The position numbers and the translations under genes were made by a program. This document shows positions 43,522 to 52,279 of a stretch of DNA of 64,000 bases, piece by piece. Under the pieces are notes generated by a model. The model did no database searches and was not told the DNA's origin. It saw only the letters and a list, made by a program, of their open reading frames with translations. Each line of letters opens with the position of its first letter. The stretch's first letter is position 1. The DNA comes from Cupriavidus phytohabitans (lineage in GTDB: Bacteria; Pseudomonadota; Gammaproteobacteria; Burkholderiales; Burkholderiaceae): assembly GCF_000426345.1 (NCBI RefSeq), contig NZ_AUFE01000036.1, forward strand, positions 1-64,000. The letters are read 5' to 3'.

Positions 43522-44367
43522 CTACATGCTGGCAACGAGCTTGCGGAAGCAGGCATCGACAGTGGCAAGCTCTGCGGCGGTAATGCCACTCGCGGCCACG
43601 ATCGCGGAAAGGTTCTTGTTGATGCGCGAAATCGCGCCGTCGGCAATGGCTGCACCACGACGCGTCAGCCGCACGAGTTCGGAGCGCCGGTCGTCGGGGT
43701 CAGCCACGCGTTCCACCAGTGCTTGCTGCACCAGACGGTCGATGCGCTTGGTGATGGCGCCGGAGGTCACCAGCAAGGTCCGGAACAGGTCGGTGGGCCG
43801 CAACGCATAGCTGGGGCCGCTGCGGCGCAGGGCCAGCAGTACGTGGAGATCGCCAATATTCACGCCCTTGGCGCGGGAAATTGCGGACAGGCGCTGTTCG
43901 TGCAGATAATGCGCGTGCTCGATGCGCAGGAAGAACCCGGCCAGACGGAAATCGATATCAGGCCGCTCCCGGGCCCACGCATCGGAGATGGCGTCGAGCC
44001 GATCGGAATGAAGGCGCTCGAGCGGCCCGTCGATCTCGGCCTTCGCCACCGCAACCTGCCGCGCCCGGGGACGCTGTGGCGCGGGACCGCCGAACCACGT
44101 ATCGGCGGCGGCAAGCGCCTCCAGATAGGTCAGCGCGCCCGCCACCGGCGCCGCGCTCGCGTCGTTGCACGGCCCCAGACGCATCTCTTCATAGCGCCCT
44201 TCCCCAACAAACTTCCGCGCATGCCAGGTGGCCGATCGCGCCCCCCGGTAATAGCCGATATGCCGGCCCGGCGCCACGATCTCCCAATAAGGCTTTCTGC
44301 GCGGCGCCAGCCGGGTGCGGCTCTCCGGAGTCTGCAAGTCGAAGTCGTCGTTGCCGGAAGAAGGCAT
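43522..44367 (-). CDS. MarR-family regulator with an N-terminal phage-integrase-like DNA-binding domain
   Basis: A 281-residue fusion from the ATG at 44367 (AAGGA upstream). Residues 13-95 read TPESRTRLAPRRKPYWEIVA, GRHIGYYRGARSATWHARKF and VGEGRYEEMRLG, then ALTYLEALAAADTWF. This is the arm-binding N-terminal domain of tyrosine integrases. Residues 110-281 are a MarR winged helix with VTSGAITKRIDRLVQQALVE and DPDDRRSELVRLT. No integrase catalytic domain is present. It is upstream of and parallel to livK and probably regulates that operon and perhaps Rieske system 2. Two DNA-binding domains in one chain is unusual for MarR proteins. Confidence 0.87.
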   Translation of the reverse strand: MPSSGNDDFDLQTPESRTRLAPRRKPYWEIVAPGRHIGYYRGARSATWHARKFVGEGRYEEMRLGPCNDASAAPVAGALTYLEALAAADTWFGGPAPQRPRARQVAVAKAEIDGPLERLHSDRLDAISDAWARERPDIDFRLAGFFLRIEHAHYLHEQRLSAISRAKGVNIGDLHVLLALRRSGPSYALRPTDLFRTLLVTSGAITKRIDRLVQQALVERVADPDDRRSELVRLTRRGAAIADGAISRINKNLSAIVAASGITAAELATVDACFRKLVASM

Positions 44368-44550
44368 GTTGCACTGTCCTTGGTCATTATCCCCAACTAT
44401 TTTACCCAACTCCAGCACCAACACAAGGCATGTCCCGATTGGCATGGTGAGCCCGCATGGATTGGATCTTCTGGGCGTCATTCCACTTCGCATAGCGTGT
44501 CGCCCAGGGGCAATACCGGAAACCAGAAGCCCCTCTGATACGGAGATGAC

Positions 44551-45618
44551 ATGAAAAGGTGGATGGCTGGGCTATGCGGGGCGGTGCTGGGGGGAACAGT
44601 GCAGGCCCAAACGAGTGTGATCCTCTACGGGGTTGCCGACGCGAACATTGAATACACGACACACAACGCCACCAGCACGGGTGGCAGCGGATCCAGGGTA
44701 GCCATGCAATCGGGTGGCCTGGCCGGCTCCCGCTTCGGCTTCCGAGGTACGGAAGACCTCGGCGGCGGCATGCAGACGCTGTTCGCCCTGGAGAGCGCGA
44801 TTGCCATCGACAACGGTACGCTGCAACAAGGCGGCCGACTGTGGGGCCGCCAGGCATTCGTGGGGCTCTCCGCCCCCTACGGCAAGCTCACGTTCGGGCG
44901 GCAGTACACATCGCTGTTCGACCTGAACGCGAGCTACTCGCCAACCGCCTACGCCACACAGTTCGAACCGGTGGTCTTCATGCTCGGCACCTCGCTGCGC
45001 GAGGACAACATGGTCAAGTACACAGGCAACTTCGGGCCTGTGACGCTGGAAACCCACTGGGCCTTCGGCGAGCAGGCCGGCAGCGCCACCAGTGGATCGG
45101 GCTGGGGTGGCGGCGCCAGCTATCGCGCCAATGGTCTCGGCGTACAGGTGTCATATGACCAGGTTGACGGTACCCGCACGGCGGGCAGTACGCCCAAGAC
45201 CCAGAAGGTGGCCGTGGCGGGCCGCTACGAGTGGGGCCCGGCGTCCCTCTTCGCCGGTTACCGCTTCGGCAAGAGTGACTCCACGGCGGCACGCACGGTC
45301 GCCCTCGATAACTTCTGGTGGCTGGGCGGCATCTACCGAACCGGCGCGCTGTCGCTGACGCTCGTCTACTACTACGACGACCTGCGCACCTACCGCCCGA
45401 CCGCCACGACCACATCGAGCCAGGCCAATCCGCGCCAGTGGCTGTTCGTGGTCGACTACGACCTGTCCAAGCGTACCGATGTCTACCTTTCGGCCGCCTA
45501 TTCGCGCTATTCGGCCCTGAATTTCGATACCTACAACGGCCCGGCGGCGTCTTATGTCATGGCCAACGGCAGCAGTTCCCAACTCGGCGCCGCCATCGGC
45601 ATGCGGCACCGCTTCTAA
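44551..45618 (+). CDS. OmpC-type porin of the Burkholderiales group
   Basis: A 355-residue outer-membrane porin. The signal peptide is MKRWMAGLCGAVLGGTVQAQ. The mature protein starts TSVILYGVADANIEYTTHN and shows GGLAGSRFGFRGTEDLGGG, LWGRQAFVGLSAPYGKLTFG, RQYTSLFDL and a final beta strand ending GAAIGMRHRF, with a C-terminal Phe as needed for insertion by the Bam complex. It should form a trimeric general or substrate-biased pore, feeding aromatic or amine compounds to the Liv and MFS transporters. A terminator follows at 45680. Confidence 0.94.
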   Translation: MKRWMAGLCGAVLGGTVQAQTSVILYGVADANIEYTTHNATSTGGSGSRVAMQSGGLAGSRFGFRGTEDLGGGMQTLFALESAIAIDNGTLQQGGRLWGRQAFVGLSAPYGKLTFGRQYTSLFDLNASYSPTAYATQFEPVVFMLGTSLREDNMVKYTGNFGPVTLETHWAFGEQAGSATSGSGWGGGASYRANGLGVQVSYDQVDGTRTAGSTPKTQKVAVAGRYEWGPASLFAGYRFGKSDSTAARTVALDNFWWLGGIYRTGALSLTLVYYYDDLRTYRPTATTTSSQANPRQWLFVVDYDLSKRTDVYLSAAYSRYSALNFDTYNGPAASYVMANGSSSQLGAAIGMRHRF

Positions 45619-45679
45619 ACATCGGAACCGGGGCAGCCGAGCGACCGCCTTGGTCCAGTTCCGGATGCTCCCTTTTTGT

Positions 45680-45709
45680 GCCGCCATTCACCTCCGGGCG
45701 GCTTTTTTT
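45680..45709 (+). terminator. Rho-independent terminator after the porin gene
   Basis: A GCCGCC / GGGCGGC stem with a ten-base loop is followed by seven T. It lies 62 bp after the porin stop and would isolate the porin from the C26/MFS operon. Confidence 0.75.
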
Positions 45710-45733
45710 GTCTTTAGCATCTTGTTATGCACG

Positions 45734-45840
45734 TACATGCATACATAGTGACGCATTAAGCCGCTCACAAATGCCTTATAAGTACTTTATTAGATAGTTC
45801 TTGCATGCATTGCATGCAGTCGCCTATTATCGGCATGCAA
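45734..45840. promoter_or_regulatory. Cluster of TGCATGCA operators before the C26 hydrolase
   Basis: TACATGCATACA (45734-45745), TGCATGCA (45802-45809), TGCATGCA (45811-45818) and GGCATGCAA (45832-45840) lie within 140 bp upstream of the hydrolase start. The two central copies are nine bases apart. They share the core of the gntR palindrome at 25238-25253. Confidence 0.58.
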
Positions 45841-45873
45841 TCTACTTAGCAGCAGAGATCAAGAGACTGTTCC

Positions 45874-46647
45874 ATGTCGTCATTTGCCACCTCACCCCGC
45901 TCGGCCGACCGCCCGTTGGTTGGTGTCGTCTGTGACCGGTTCTTCGTGGGAGACCACGACCTCCACAGCGCCAAGGAGAGCTACCGCCGCGCATTGAGCC
46001 AGGTCGCCGCCGTCACGCCGGTCTTGATTCCCGCCGCCGAGGATATCGAGGGCGTGGCGCCCTACCTCGACGCGGTGTCGGGCCTGCTGCTTCCGGGGGG
46101 CGCCTCCAACATGGCGCCGGGTCTCTACGGCGGTACCGAGCCCGCTGCGTTCCTCGTCGATCCTGCCCGCGACAGCGTCGCCATGTCGTTGATTCAGGGC
46201 GCCATCGCACGCGGCATGCCAATCCTGGCCATTTGCCGGGGATTCCAGGAGATGAACGTCGCGCTCGGTGGCACGCTGCACCCCGACATCTACGATGCCG
46301 GCCATGCCACCGACCATCGCGAAGACCCCACCGAATCGATGGTCGAGCGTTATCGCTACAAGCACATAGTCACGCTGGCGCCGGACGGCTTGCTCAGGGA
46401 CTGGATCCGTTCGGGCAGCGCAGTCGTCAACTCGCTGCATACCCAAGGCATCCGCACGCTTGGGCAAGGCCTTTCCGTCGAGGCCAGCCATGGCGATGGG
46501 CTGGTCGAAGCGATTCGCGTCAAGGATGCGCCCTTCGCCATCGGCGTGCAGTGGCATCCGGAAGTCACGGCGGCCGTCGATCCCCTGTCGCAGGCGCTGT
46601 TTTCCCGATTCGGCGATGCCTGCCGCTACTACGCCGGGCAGGCCTGA
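45874..46647 (+). CDS. Gamma-glutamyl hydrolase / class I glutamine-amidotransferase-like protein (peptidase C26, PuuD type)
   Basis: A 257-residue C26 enzyme. The nucleophile C121 is in ILAICRGFQEMNVALGGTLH, and the His-Glu pair H228/E230 in AIGVQWHPEV. Together with YKHIVTLAPDGLLRD and NSLHTQGI these are PuuD signatures. PuuD removes gamma-glutamate from gamma-glutamyl-amine intermediates. The upstream TGCATGCA cluster links it to the GS-like ligase operon at 26875-29707, suggesting that the two catalyse the add and remove steps of one pathway. It is followed by an MFS transporter 102 bp downstream. Confidence 0.91.
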   Translation: MSSFATSPRSADRPLVGVVCDRFFVGDHDLHSAKESYRRALSQVAAVTPVLIPAAEDIEGVAPYLDAVSGLLLPGGASNMAPGLYGGTEPAAFLVDPARDSVAMSLIQGAIARGMPILAICRGFQEMNVALGGTLHPDIYDAGHATDHREDPTESMVERYRYKHIVTLAPDGLLRDWIRSGSAVVNSLHTQGIRTLGQGLSVEASHGDGLVEAIRVKDAPFAIGVQWHPEVTAAVDPLSQALFSRFGDACRYYAGQA

Positions 46648-46749
46648 CCCGCACCGCCCAGCAACCCGAACACCCAGAACCGACGCTCCCGCCGCCCCGC
46701 AAGGCGCGGCAGGGGAACTCTTTTATCCAATCTGCCCACGGAGAGAGAC

Positions 46750-48117
46750 ATGCAGCCATCCAGCCCCCCCGCGCTCGGCGCGGTCGACGTACAGGCCCTG
46801 ATCGACTACCGGCCGTTTTCCGCCTATCAATGGGCGATCCTGATCCTCTGCTTCCTGATCGTCGCGATCGACGGTTTCGATACAGCCGCCATGGGCTATG
46901 TCGCGCCCGCCCTGGTCCAGGACTGGAGTATCGACAAATCGACGCTCGGCCCCGTGATGAGCGCCGCACTGTTCGGGCTGGCTTTCGGCGCGATCTTCGC
47001 CGGCCCGATGGCCGACCGCGTCGGACGCAAGAAGGTACTGGTGCTATCCGTGTTCTTCTTTGGCGCCTGCAGCCTGGCCACCGCCTTCGCGCCCACGCTC
47101 TGGTCGTTGACGGTGCTGCGCTTCCTCACCGGGCTCGGCCTCGGCGCTGCCATGCCCAATGCGGTTACGCTGATGTCGGAGTTCGCACCCACCAAGCGCC
47201 GCGCGGTGCTGGTCAACACCATGTTCTGCGGCTTTCCGTTGGGTGCGGCGGCGGGCGGCTTCTTTGCCGCAGTGGTCATCCCGCACTTCGGCTGGCAGAG
47301 CGTGCTGCTGTTCGGCGGCGTGGTGCCGCTGGTACTGGCGGTGGTGCTGGTCTTCGCGCTGCCCGAATCGATCCGCTTCATGGTGGTGCACCGCTACCCG
47401 ACCGCGCGCATTGCCGAGGTGCTCACGCGCGTAACCAGCGCCGACGTTGCCGGCGTGGAGCGTTTCACCATTCACGAAGCCGCTCCTGCCACGCACTCGG
47501 CAATCGGCACGGTGCTGGCGCCGCGCTACCGGCTGGGCTCGGTCATGCTGTGGCTGACGTACTTCATGGGGCTGGTCATCTTCTATCTGCTGACCAGCTG
47601 GCTGCCCACGCTGATGAAGGATGCGGGATTCTCGATCCAGCGCGCCTCGCTGCTGACCGCGCTATTCCCCTTGGGAGGAGGCATCGGCACCATCACCGCG
47701 GGCTGGCTGATGGACCGCATGAATCCTAACAAGGTGGTCGCCGCCATGTACGCGCTGGCCGGCGTGCTGATCTACGCCGTGGGCCATGGCACGGCAGACC
47801 AGGTCCTGCTGGGCGTGCTGATCTTCCTGGCCGGCACCGTGATGAACGGCGCGCAGGCTTCCATGCCGACGCTGGCCGCTGGCTTCTACCCCACGCAGGG
47901 CCGCGCCACGGGCGTGGCCTGGATGCTCGGCATCGGTCGCTTCGGCGGCATTACCGGCGCGTTGCTCGGCGGTGAGCTGCTGCGCATGCACCTGGGCTTC
48001 GACACCATCTTCACCTTGCTGGCGGTGCCGGCCTTTATCGCGACGGGGGCGCTGGTCGTGAAATTCCTGAGCGCGCGTGATGTGGCGCCTGCGACGGAGG
48101 TGGTGGCGTCACACTAA
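46750..48117 (+). CDS. MFS transporter, aromatic acid:H+ symporter (AAHS) type
   Basis: A 455-residue, 12-helix transporter. The DGFDTAAMGYVAPALVQDW motif in helix 1, GPMADRVGRKKVLVLSVFFF and FLTGLGLGAAMPNAVTLMSE are signatures of PcaK/BenK/MhpT-like symporters, whose helix 1 Asp is required for transport. It should import an aromatic or heteroaromatic acid with protons. It is in line with the C26 hydrolase. Its stop overlaps the convergent SulP remnant by four bases. Confidence 0.94.
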   Translation: MQPSSPPALGAVDVQALIDYRPFSAYQWAILILCFLIVAIDGFDTAAMGYVAPALVQDWSIDKSTLGPVMSAALFGLAFGAIFAGPMADRVGRKKVLVLSVFFFGACSLATAFAPTLWSLTVLRFLTGLGLGAAMPNAVTLMSEFAPTKRRAVLVNTMFCGFPLGAAAGGFFAAVVIPHFGWQSVLLFGGVVPLVLAVVLVFALPESIRFMVVHRYPTARIAEVLTRVTSADVAGVERFTIHEAAPATHSAIGTVLAPRYRLGSVMLWLTYFMGLVIFYLLTSWLPTLMKDAGFSIQRASLLTALFPLGGGIGTITAGWLMDRMNPNKVVAAMYALAGVLIYAVGHGTADQVLLGVLIFLAGTVMNGAQASMPTLAAGFYPTQGRATGVAWMLGIGRFGGITGALLGGELLRMHLGFDTIFTLLAVPAFIATGALVVKFLSARDVAPATEVVASH

Positions 48118-49378
48118 CCGGCCCGATCGCCCAGATAGTCATCCACCGCGCTGCCGAGGGTAGGATGAAAGCGATCATTGCTGAAGACCTCGGTCAACTC
48201 GAAGCGCTCGGGCTTGTCGCGGAAGGGGTCCTTCATCTCGGCGAAATGCAGCGCGATGCCGTCCGCCAGGGCCAGGCCCAATTCGCGCGGCATGTCCGCC
48301 GAGGTGACATCGACGCTGGTGACCGGCTCGGCGGCCACCACCACACGGCGCACCGGGGTGGGCGAGTCCGCCACTGCCTCGGTGAGCCGTTGCTGGAACG
48401 GTTCGGCATTGGCGAAGAACAGCGGCGCGTCCCAGCGGAACAGCACCAGTCCGTCGATCCGTGCGGCGTTCGGATAGCGCTTCATGTCGTGATAGCCGCG
48501 CAGCCCGGGCACCCGGCCCAGCACCGCGAAGTGCGGCCGCCAGCCGTCCCACAGGAACTCGATCACGGCGACCACCACGGCGAGACAGATGCCGGGAATC
48601 GCCCCAAACACGGCCACGCCCGCGAAGCACAGCATCGACAGCCAGAACTCCCATTGCTGGATGCGAAAAATGCGCTGCAAGTCCCTGAATTCAAACAGGC
48701 CGATGGCCGCGGCGATAACCACAGCGGCCAGGGCGCTGGTGGGCAGGTAGCGCAGCAGGTTGGGAGCGAACATCAGCAGCGCTGCTAAGGCGATGGCGCC
48801 GACCACGCCGGTCAGTTGCGTGCGCGCCCCGGCCGCCTCCGCCACGGGGGTGCGTGAGGCGCTGCCGCTGATCGGGAAGCCCTGGAAGAAGCCCGCCGCC
48901 AGATTGGCGGCGCCGAGCGCCACCATCTCCTGGTTCGGATCCACGCGCATGTGCGAGCGCGCCGCGAAGGTGCGCGACAGCACGCTGGTATCGGCAAACG
49001 CGATCAGCGCCACGGCGCCGCCGCCGAGCGCGATCTTGAGCAGATCAGCCTCGCTGAGCCATGGCACCGCGAACGCCGGCAGGCCCTGCGGAATCTCGCC
49101 CAGGATCTTCACGCCGAGCGAATCCAGATGGAACACGCTGACCGCCAGCGTCGCCAGGATCACGGCATCAGGATGCCGGGCACCCGTTCGAAACGCTTGA
49201 GCACCAGAATCACCCCAGGCTGGCCGCCCCACCGCCAGGCTGTAGCCGTTGGTCTGGCCATCGGCAATCGCCCGGCCCAGGCCCCACAACTCGCGCAACG
49301 GACCGGCATCCTCGAGCTGGATGGAGAACAGCTTGGGCAGTTGGCTGACCAGTACGGCTTGGTCTCGATCCCCGTCAG
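48114..49378 (-). pseudogene. SulP-family anion permease, N-truncated with frameshifts
   Basis: The main frame (48114-49298) encodes membrane and STAS regions: FADTSVLSRTFAARSHMRVD, FFQGFPISGSASRTPVAEAA, GLFEFRDLQRIFRIQQWEF and a C-terminal STAS-like domain. Between about 49165 and 49245 the frame shows unnatural sequence, while SulP-like VILVLKRFERVPGIL appears in another frame, so two frameshifts compensate one another. Just before, LTGIETK and VLVSQLPKLFSIQLEDAG lie in different frames. About 100-150 N-terminal residues are missing. It is probably inactive. Confidence 0.8.
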
Positions 49379-49470
49379 CCCCACCGTCAGCAGCACCACG
49401 AACGTCAGCAGGTTCTGCACGTCACTGACGGCGAACGAGAGCCGCGGCGGCACGAAGAAGGCGGGGGCAG
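49379..49470 (-). pseudogene. KdpD-like DUF4118 fragment
   Basis: The minus frame reads APAFFVPPRLSFAVSDVQNL then LTFVVLLTVG, which is the second to third membrane helix of the DUF4118 domain found in KdpD sensor kinases. It joins directly to SulP-like sequence at about 49378. Nothing else of KdpD is seen to the right, where the 50-bp palindrome begins 26 bases on. Confidence 0.5.
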
Positions 49471-49495
49471 TGCCACCCGAGCGATTGAGGCCCCT

Positions 49496-49545
49496 GACCA
49501 AGATACGGTCTTATGCGCTGCAGCGCATAAGACCGTATCTTGGTC
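49496..49545. repeat. 50-bp perfect palindrome
   Basis: Two 25-bp arms, the left beginning GACCAAGATACGGTCTTATG and the right ending in its exact complement, meet with no spacer between 49520 and 49521 (centre CTG|CAG). No mismatch is present. It separates the SulP/KdpD debris from the Bug gene. Confidence 0.96.
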
Positions 49546-49648
49546 GCAGGCCTATGCCGCGCGATGCGGCCCTCGGGTTGATGCATGCCTTCTGCCGCCT
49601 ATTCCACGACGATGACCTGGCAGACAGGCTCGGCGTGCAGCGTGGCTG

Positions 49649-50557
49649 GTGGCAGGCGTCATCACCCGACGCATGGCAGCGCTGCTGCTCGGCCTGACCT
49701 CCGGCGCCACACTGGCCCAGGCCCCGTACCCTTCCAAGCCTGTCACCATCGTCGTGCCCTTCTCCGCGGGCGGCGGCGTCGACGCCATGGCGCGCGTGCT
49801 GGCCGAGAAGCTGCGCACCGTCCTGGGACAGCCCGTGGTGGTAGAAAACAAGGGCGGCGGCAGCGGCATGATCGGCGCGCAGGCCGTGGTCAAGGCACCT
49901 GCCGACGGCTATACGCTGCTGATGGGATCGGCCGGCGAGACCGCGATCAATCCGTTCGTCTACAAGAGCCGCATGCAATATGCGCCGCAGGCTGACTTGC
50001 TCCCGGTAAGCCTGATCGTCAAGGTGCCCAACGTGGTGGTGGTCAACCCGAAGCTGCCGTACAAGACCATCGACGAGCTAATTGCCTATGCCCGCGCCAA
50101 CCCAGGCAAGGTTCGCTACGGCACCAGTGGCGTCGGCAATCCGCAGCACTTGTCCGGCGAGCTGATGGCCAGGCAGGCCGGCGTGCAATTGACCCATGTT
50201 CCTTACCGTGGCGCCTCCAACCAGTTGCTCGATGTGATCGCAGGCAATATAGAGATGACCTTCGTCAGTCTGGCTGGCGCACGCCAGTTCATCAAGGACG
50301 GAAAGGTTCGGGCGCTTGGCATTACTTCACAAGGAAAAAGCCCACTTGCACCAGAGATTCCGGCTATCTCCGACTCGACGAGCCTGAAGGGCTACACGCT
50401 GGAAAACTGGTTCGGCCTGTTTGCACCCAAGGGTACGCCAGCGCCGGTAGTAACTCGGCTGAACGCCGCGGTGGCGAAAGCACTGAAGGATCCGAAACTC
50501 GATACCAGACTGCGGGAACTAGCAGTACGGCGGCCGCGCGCCCCTGCTTGGTCTTAG
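49649..50557 (+). pseudogene. Bug-type (TctC) periplasmic binding protein, 3'-truncated
   Basis: The frame begins with a signal peptide (VAGVITRRMAALLLGLTSGA, then TLAQA) and continues YPSKPVTIVVPFSAGGGVDA, VVENKGGGSGMIGAQAVVKA, YGTSGVGNPQHLSGELMARQ and VPYRGASNQLLDVIAGNIEM, all typical of Bug receptors, which bind carboxylates in the periplasm. The usual final 30-40 residues are missing: after KDPKLDTRLRELAV at about 50525 the frame turns into RRPRAPAWS and ends inside a Tn3-family inverted repeat. The true start could also be the ATG at 49673. Confidence 0.8.
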
Positions 50558-50590
50558 CGTGCAATATTTTCCGTTTTCTGAAGTGACCCC
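50553..50590 (+). repeat. Tn3-family (Tn21/Tn501-like) 38-bp terminal inverted repeat
   Basis: Read on the minus strand from 50590 the sequence is GGGGTCACTTCAGAAAACGG followed by AAAATATTGCACGCTAAG at the inner end. It differs from the remembered Tn21/Tn501-group end (GGGGTCGTCTCAGAAAACGG...) at only a few positions. The outer GGGG end is at 50590, so the transposon would lie to the left. No second end was seen in the window. Confidence 0.72.
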
Positions 50591-50924
50591 ACCACGCGAT
50601 GTTCGAATTGGACAGCCGGAACGTTTTCTACGCACCGTGGCTTTGTGAAGACATGCCATGCGCTGCGAAGGATGATTGAGCAGATGATAGAAAGCAGAAA
50701 GTATCAGCGGACCATTCACCTCCAGGTTGGAGAGGCGTTGCTCGTTGATAATCGACGAATGTTGCACTGCCGATGACGGCATCGATTCTGATAGTTCGCG
50801 CTGGCTGACGCGCTTTTGGATAAAGTGAGTCGCGCTTTCCGGGCGGCCACCGTTACATTCCGCAAGATTCGAACCATTACCCCGGATCAGGCAGCCTTCT
50901 TTCCATCACCGGCGAGTGGCCTGA
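50591..50924. other. Gene-free stretch outside the transposon end
   Basis: No gene is supported. The minus frame at 50519-50782 only reads through the inverted repeat. Base composition is less GC-rich than the catabolic island. Confidence 0.45.
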
Positions 50925-51578
50925 TCACAAATACCGCTCCCCTTGCTCGCGCAATCGGACGACTTTGGCCGGTACCCCATAGGCAACAGCTAAACTTTCT
51001 ATGTCATTGATGACCAGAGTTCCCGCCCCGATGACCGCGTGATCCCCGATCGTGATGCCATGGATGAGATTGGCACCCAACCCAACGGCGGCATAAGCGC
51101 CGATAGTGCACTCTCCTCCAGTGATGACTCCGGGCGCCAGGCTGACGAAGTCATGAACTTTGCAGTCGTGATCAATGCACGCACCGGTGTTGATGATGCA
51201 ATGACGGTCAATGGCCGAGCATGCATTGATCACCGCGCCTGCCATGACCACGGTGCCCGCACCGATCGTTGCGTCTCGCCCAATGCAGGCGGTCGGGTGA
51301 ATGGCTACAGTGAACTGAATCCCGGGGCACAGCGACTCAATTCGTTCCGCCACTTGCGCGCGCACGCTGTTGTCACCGATCGCGATCAGCGCTCCATCGA
51401 CCCGATATTCCTTGATCAGCGCCTGGAGGCTGGCTTCATCGCCAATCACCCGATAGCCCATAACTTCCCGGGAAGTAGTATCTATTAATCCGACGATGCG
51501 GTGCTTGCGCTCCCTCTCAACCACATCAATGATGGACTTGGCGTGCCCGCCCGATCCGATGATGACGATGCGTTTCAT
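50925..51578 (-). CDS. NeuD/PglD-family sugar O- or N-acetyltransferase
   Basis: A 217-residue left-handed beta-helix acyltransferase. The N-terminal Rossmann-like part is KRIVIIGSGGHAKSIIDVVE, the hexapeptide repeats are visible in CIGRDATIGAGTVVMAGAVI, NTGACIDHDCKVHDFVSLAP and IGAYAAVGLGANLIHGITIG, and GVPAKVVR closes the family. Such enzymes acetylate UDP-amino sugars or sialic acid for surface polysaccharides. The gene is alone, and its codon use and lower GC differ from neighbouring catabolic genes, suggesting separate acquisition. Confidence 0.87.
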   Translation of the reverse strand: MKRIVIIGSGGHAKSIIDVVERERKHRIVGLIDTTSREVMGYRVIGDEASLQALIKEYRVDGALIAIGDNSVRAQVAERIESLCPGIQFTVAIHPTACIGRDATIGAGTVVMAGAVINACSAIDRHCIINTGACIDHDCKVHDFVSLAPGVITGGECTIGAYAAVGLGANLIHGITIGDHAVIGAGTLVINDIESLAVAYGVPAKVVRLREQGERYL

Positions 51579-52279
51579 GTTGCATTGGGCGTTGGCGTGT
51601 GCGGATATCTACACCCCGCCCTTGTCCTTCATGAAAGGTTCTGGAAACAGCACAAACTGGCCTGGCATATCGGACTTGGGTGGGGCCTATCCCACCACCG
51701 GTAGCAATCTTCCCAAGGCCGTTCTTGCGGCCCGTGCGGCGAAAAGAGGGACCGACGCCGGGGATGTCGGTTCCGAACCAGGGTAGACTAGCAAGTCCGC
51801 GAGATCACCCGTCACCCAGAATTAAACAGGATTAAGATCTCATCTAAAACGCGTTAAATGTAACGCCTTACGGCCGCGAAGTTATGTGGTCAAGGTCATA
51901 ATCTGTTCGACACCCAACAGATGTTGGGCTGCACCTGCAATCGAAATCACCATCACCCCCTACCGCTTAGTCAGTCCCCGTTGGTTTGGCGCGGTGCTGA
52001 TTGACACAGCTTCCCGTGCCACGTCTTCCGTTGAAGCGTCCGGGGCGGCGTAAGACCGCCGGCGCCGATATGACACGGTCGCCGTAGGGCCGCTATCCGG
52101 GCTTGTCGACCAGAAGTCCAAGCGTCGGGCCTGAGACTCAACGTTGCCACTACCGACGCCTGCATCACTGGCTTCACCCATGACGGGATCCGCGTCGCGC
52201 ATCGCCTCAGCGATGGGAAGCTCCATCTGCCCCAATCCGTCCGTCGCCTTTCTCGCGACAAGGGGTTTAACCACTTGCT
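51579..52279. other. Gene-poor, AT-richer region with a small dyad
   Basis: No gene can be supported with confidence. A 104-codon minus frame at 51960-52274 has uncertain composition. GCGTTA-AATG-TAACGC (51851-51866) is a perfect 6-bp inverted repeat within an AT-rich patch, conceivably an operator or partition site linked to the adjoining plasmid-type Kfr gene. Confidence 0.4.

Noticed and set aside
49511-49545. GCGCATAA in the palindrome as part of a XerCD dif-like site
   Set aside because: Only the XerC-arm resemblance is present; the XerD arm (TTATGTTAA-like) is absent and the sequence is explained by perfect symmetry.
51960-52274. A 104-codon minus-strand frame
   Set aside because: Composition is borderline and there is no ribosome site or family; it starts within the Kfr-like remnant joint.
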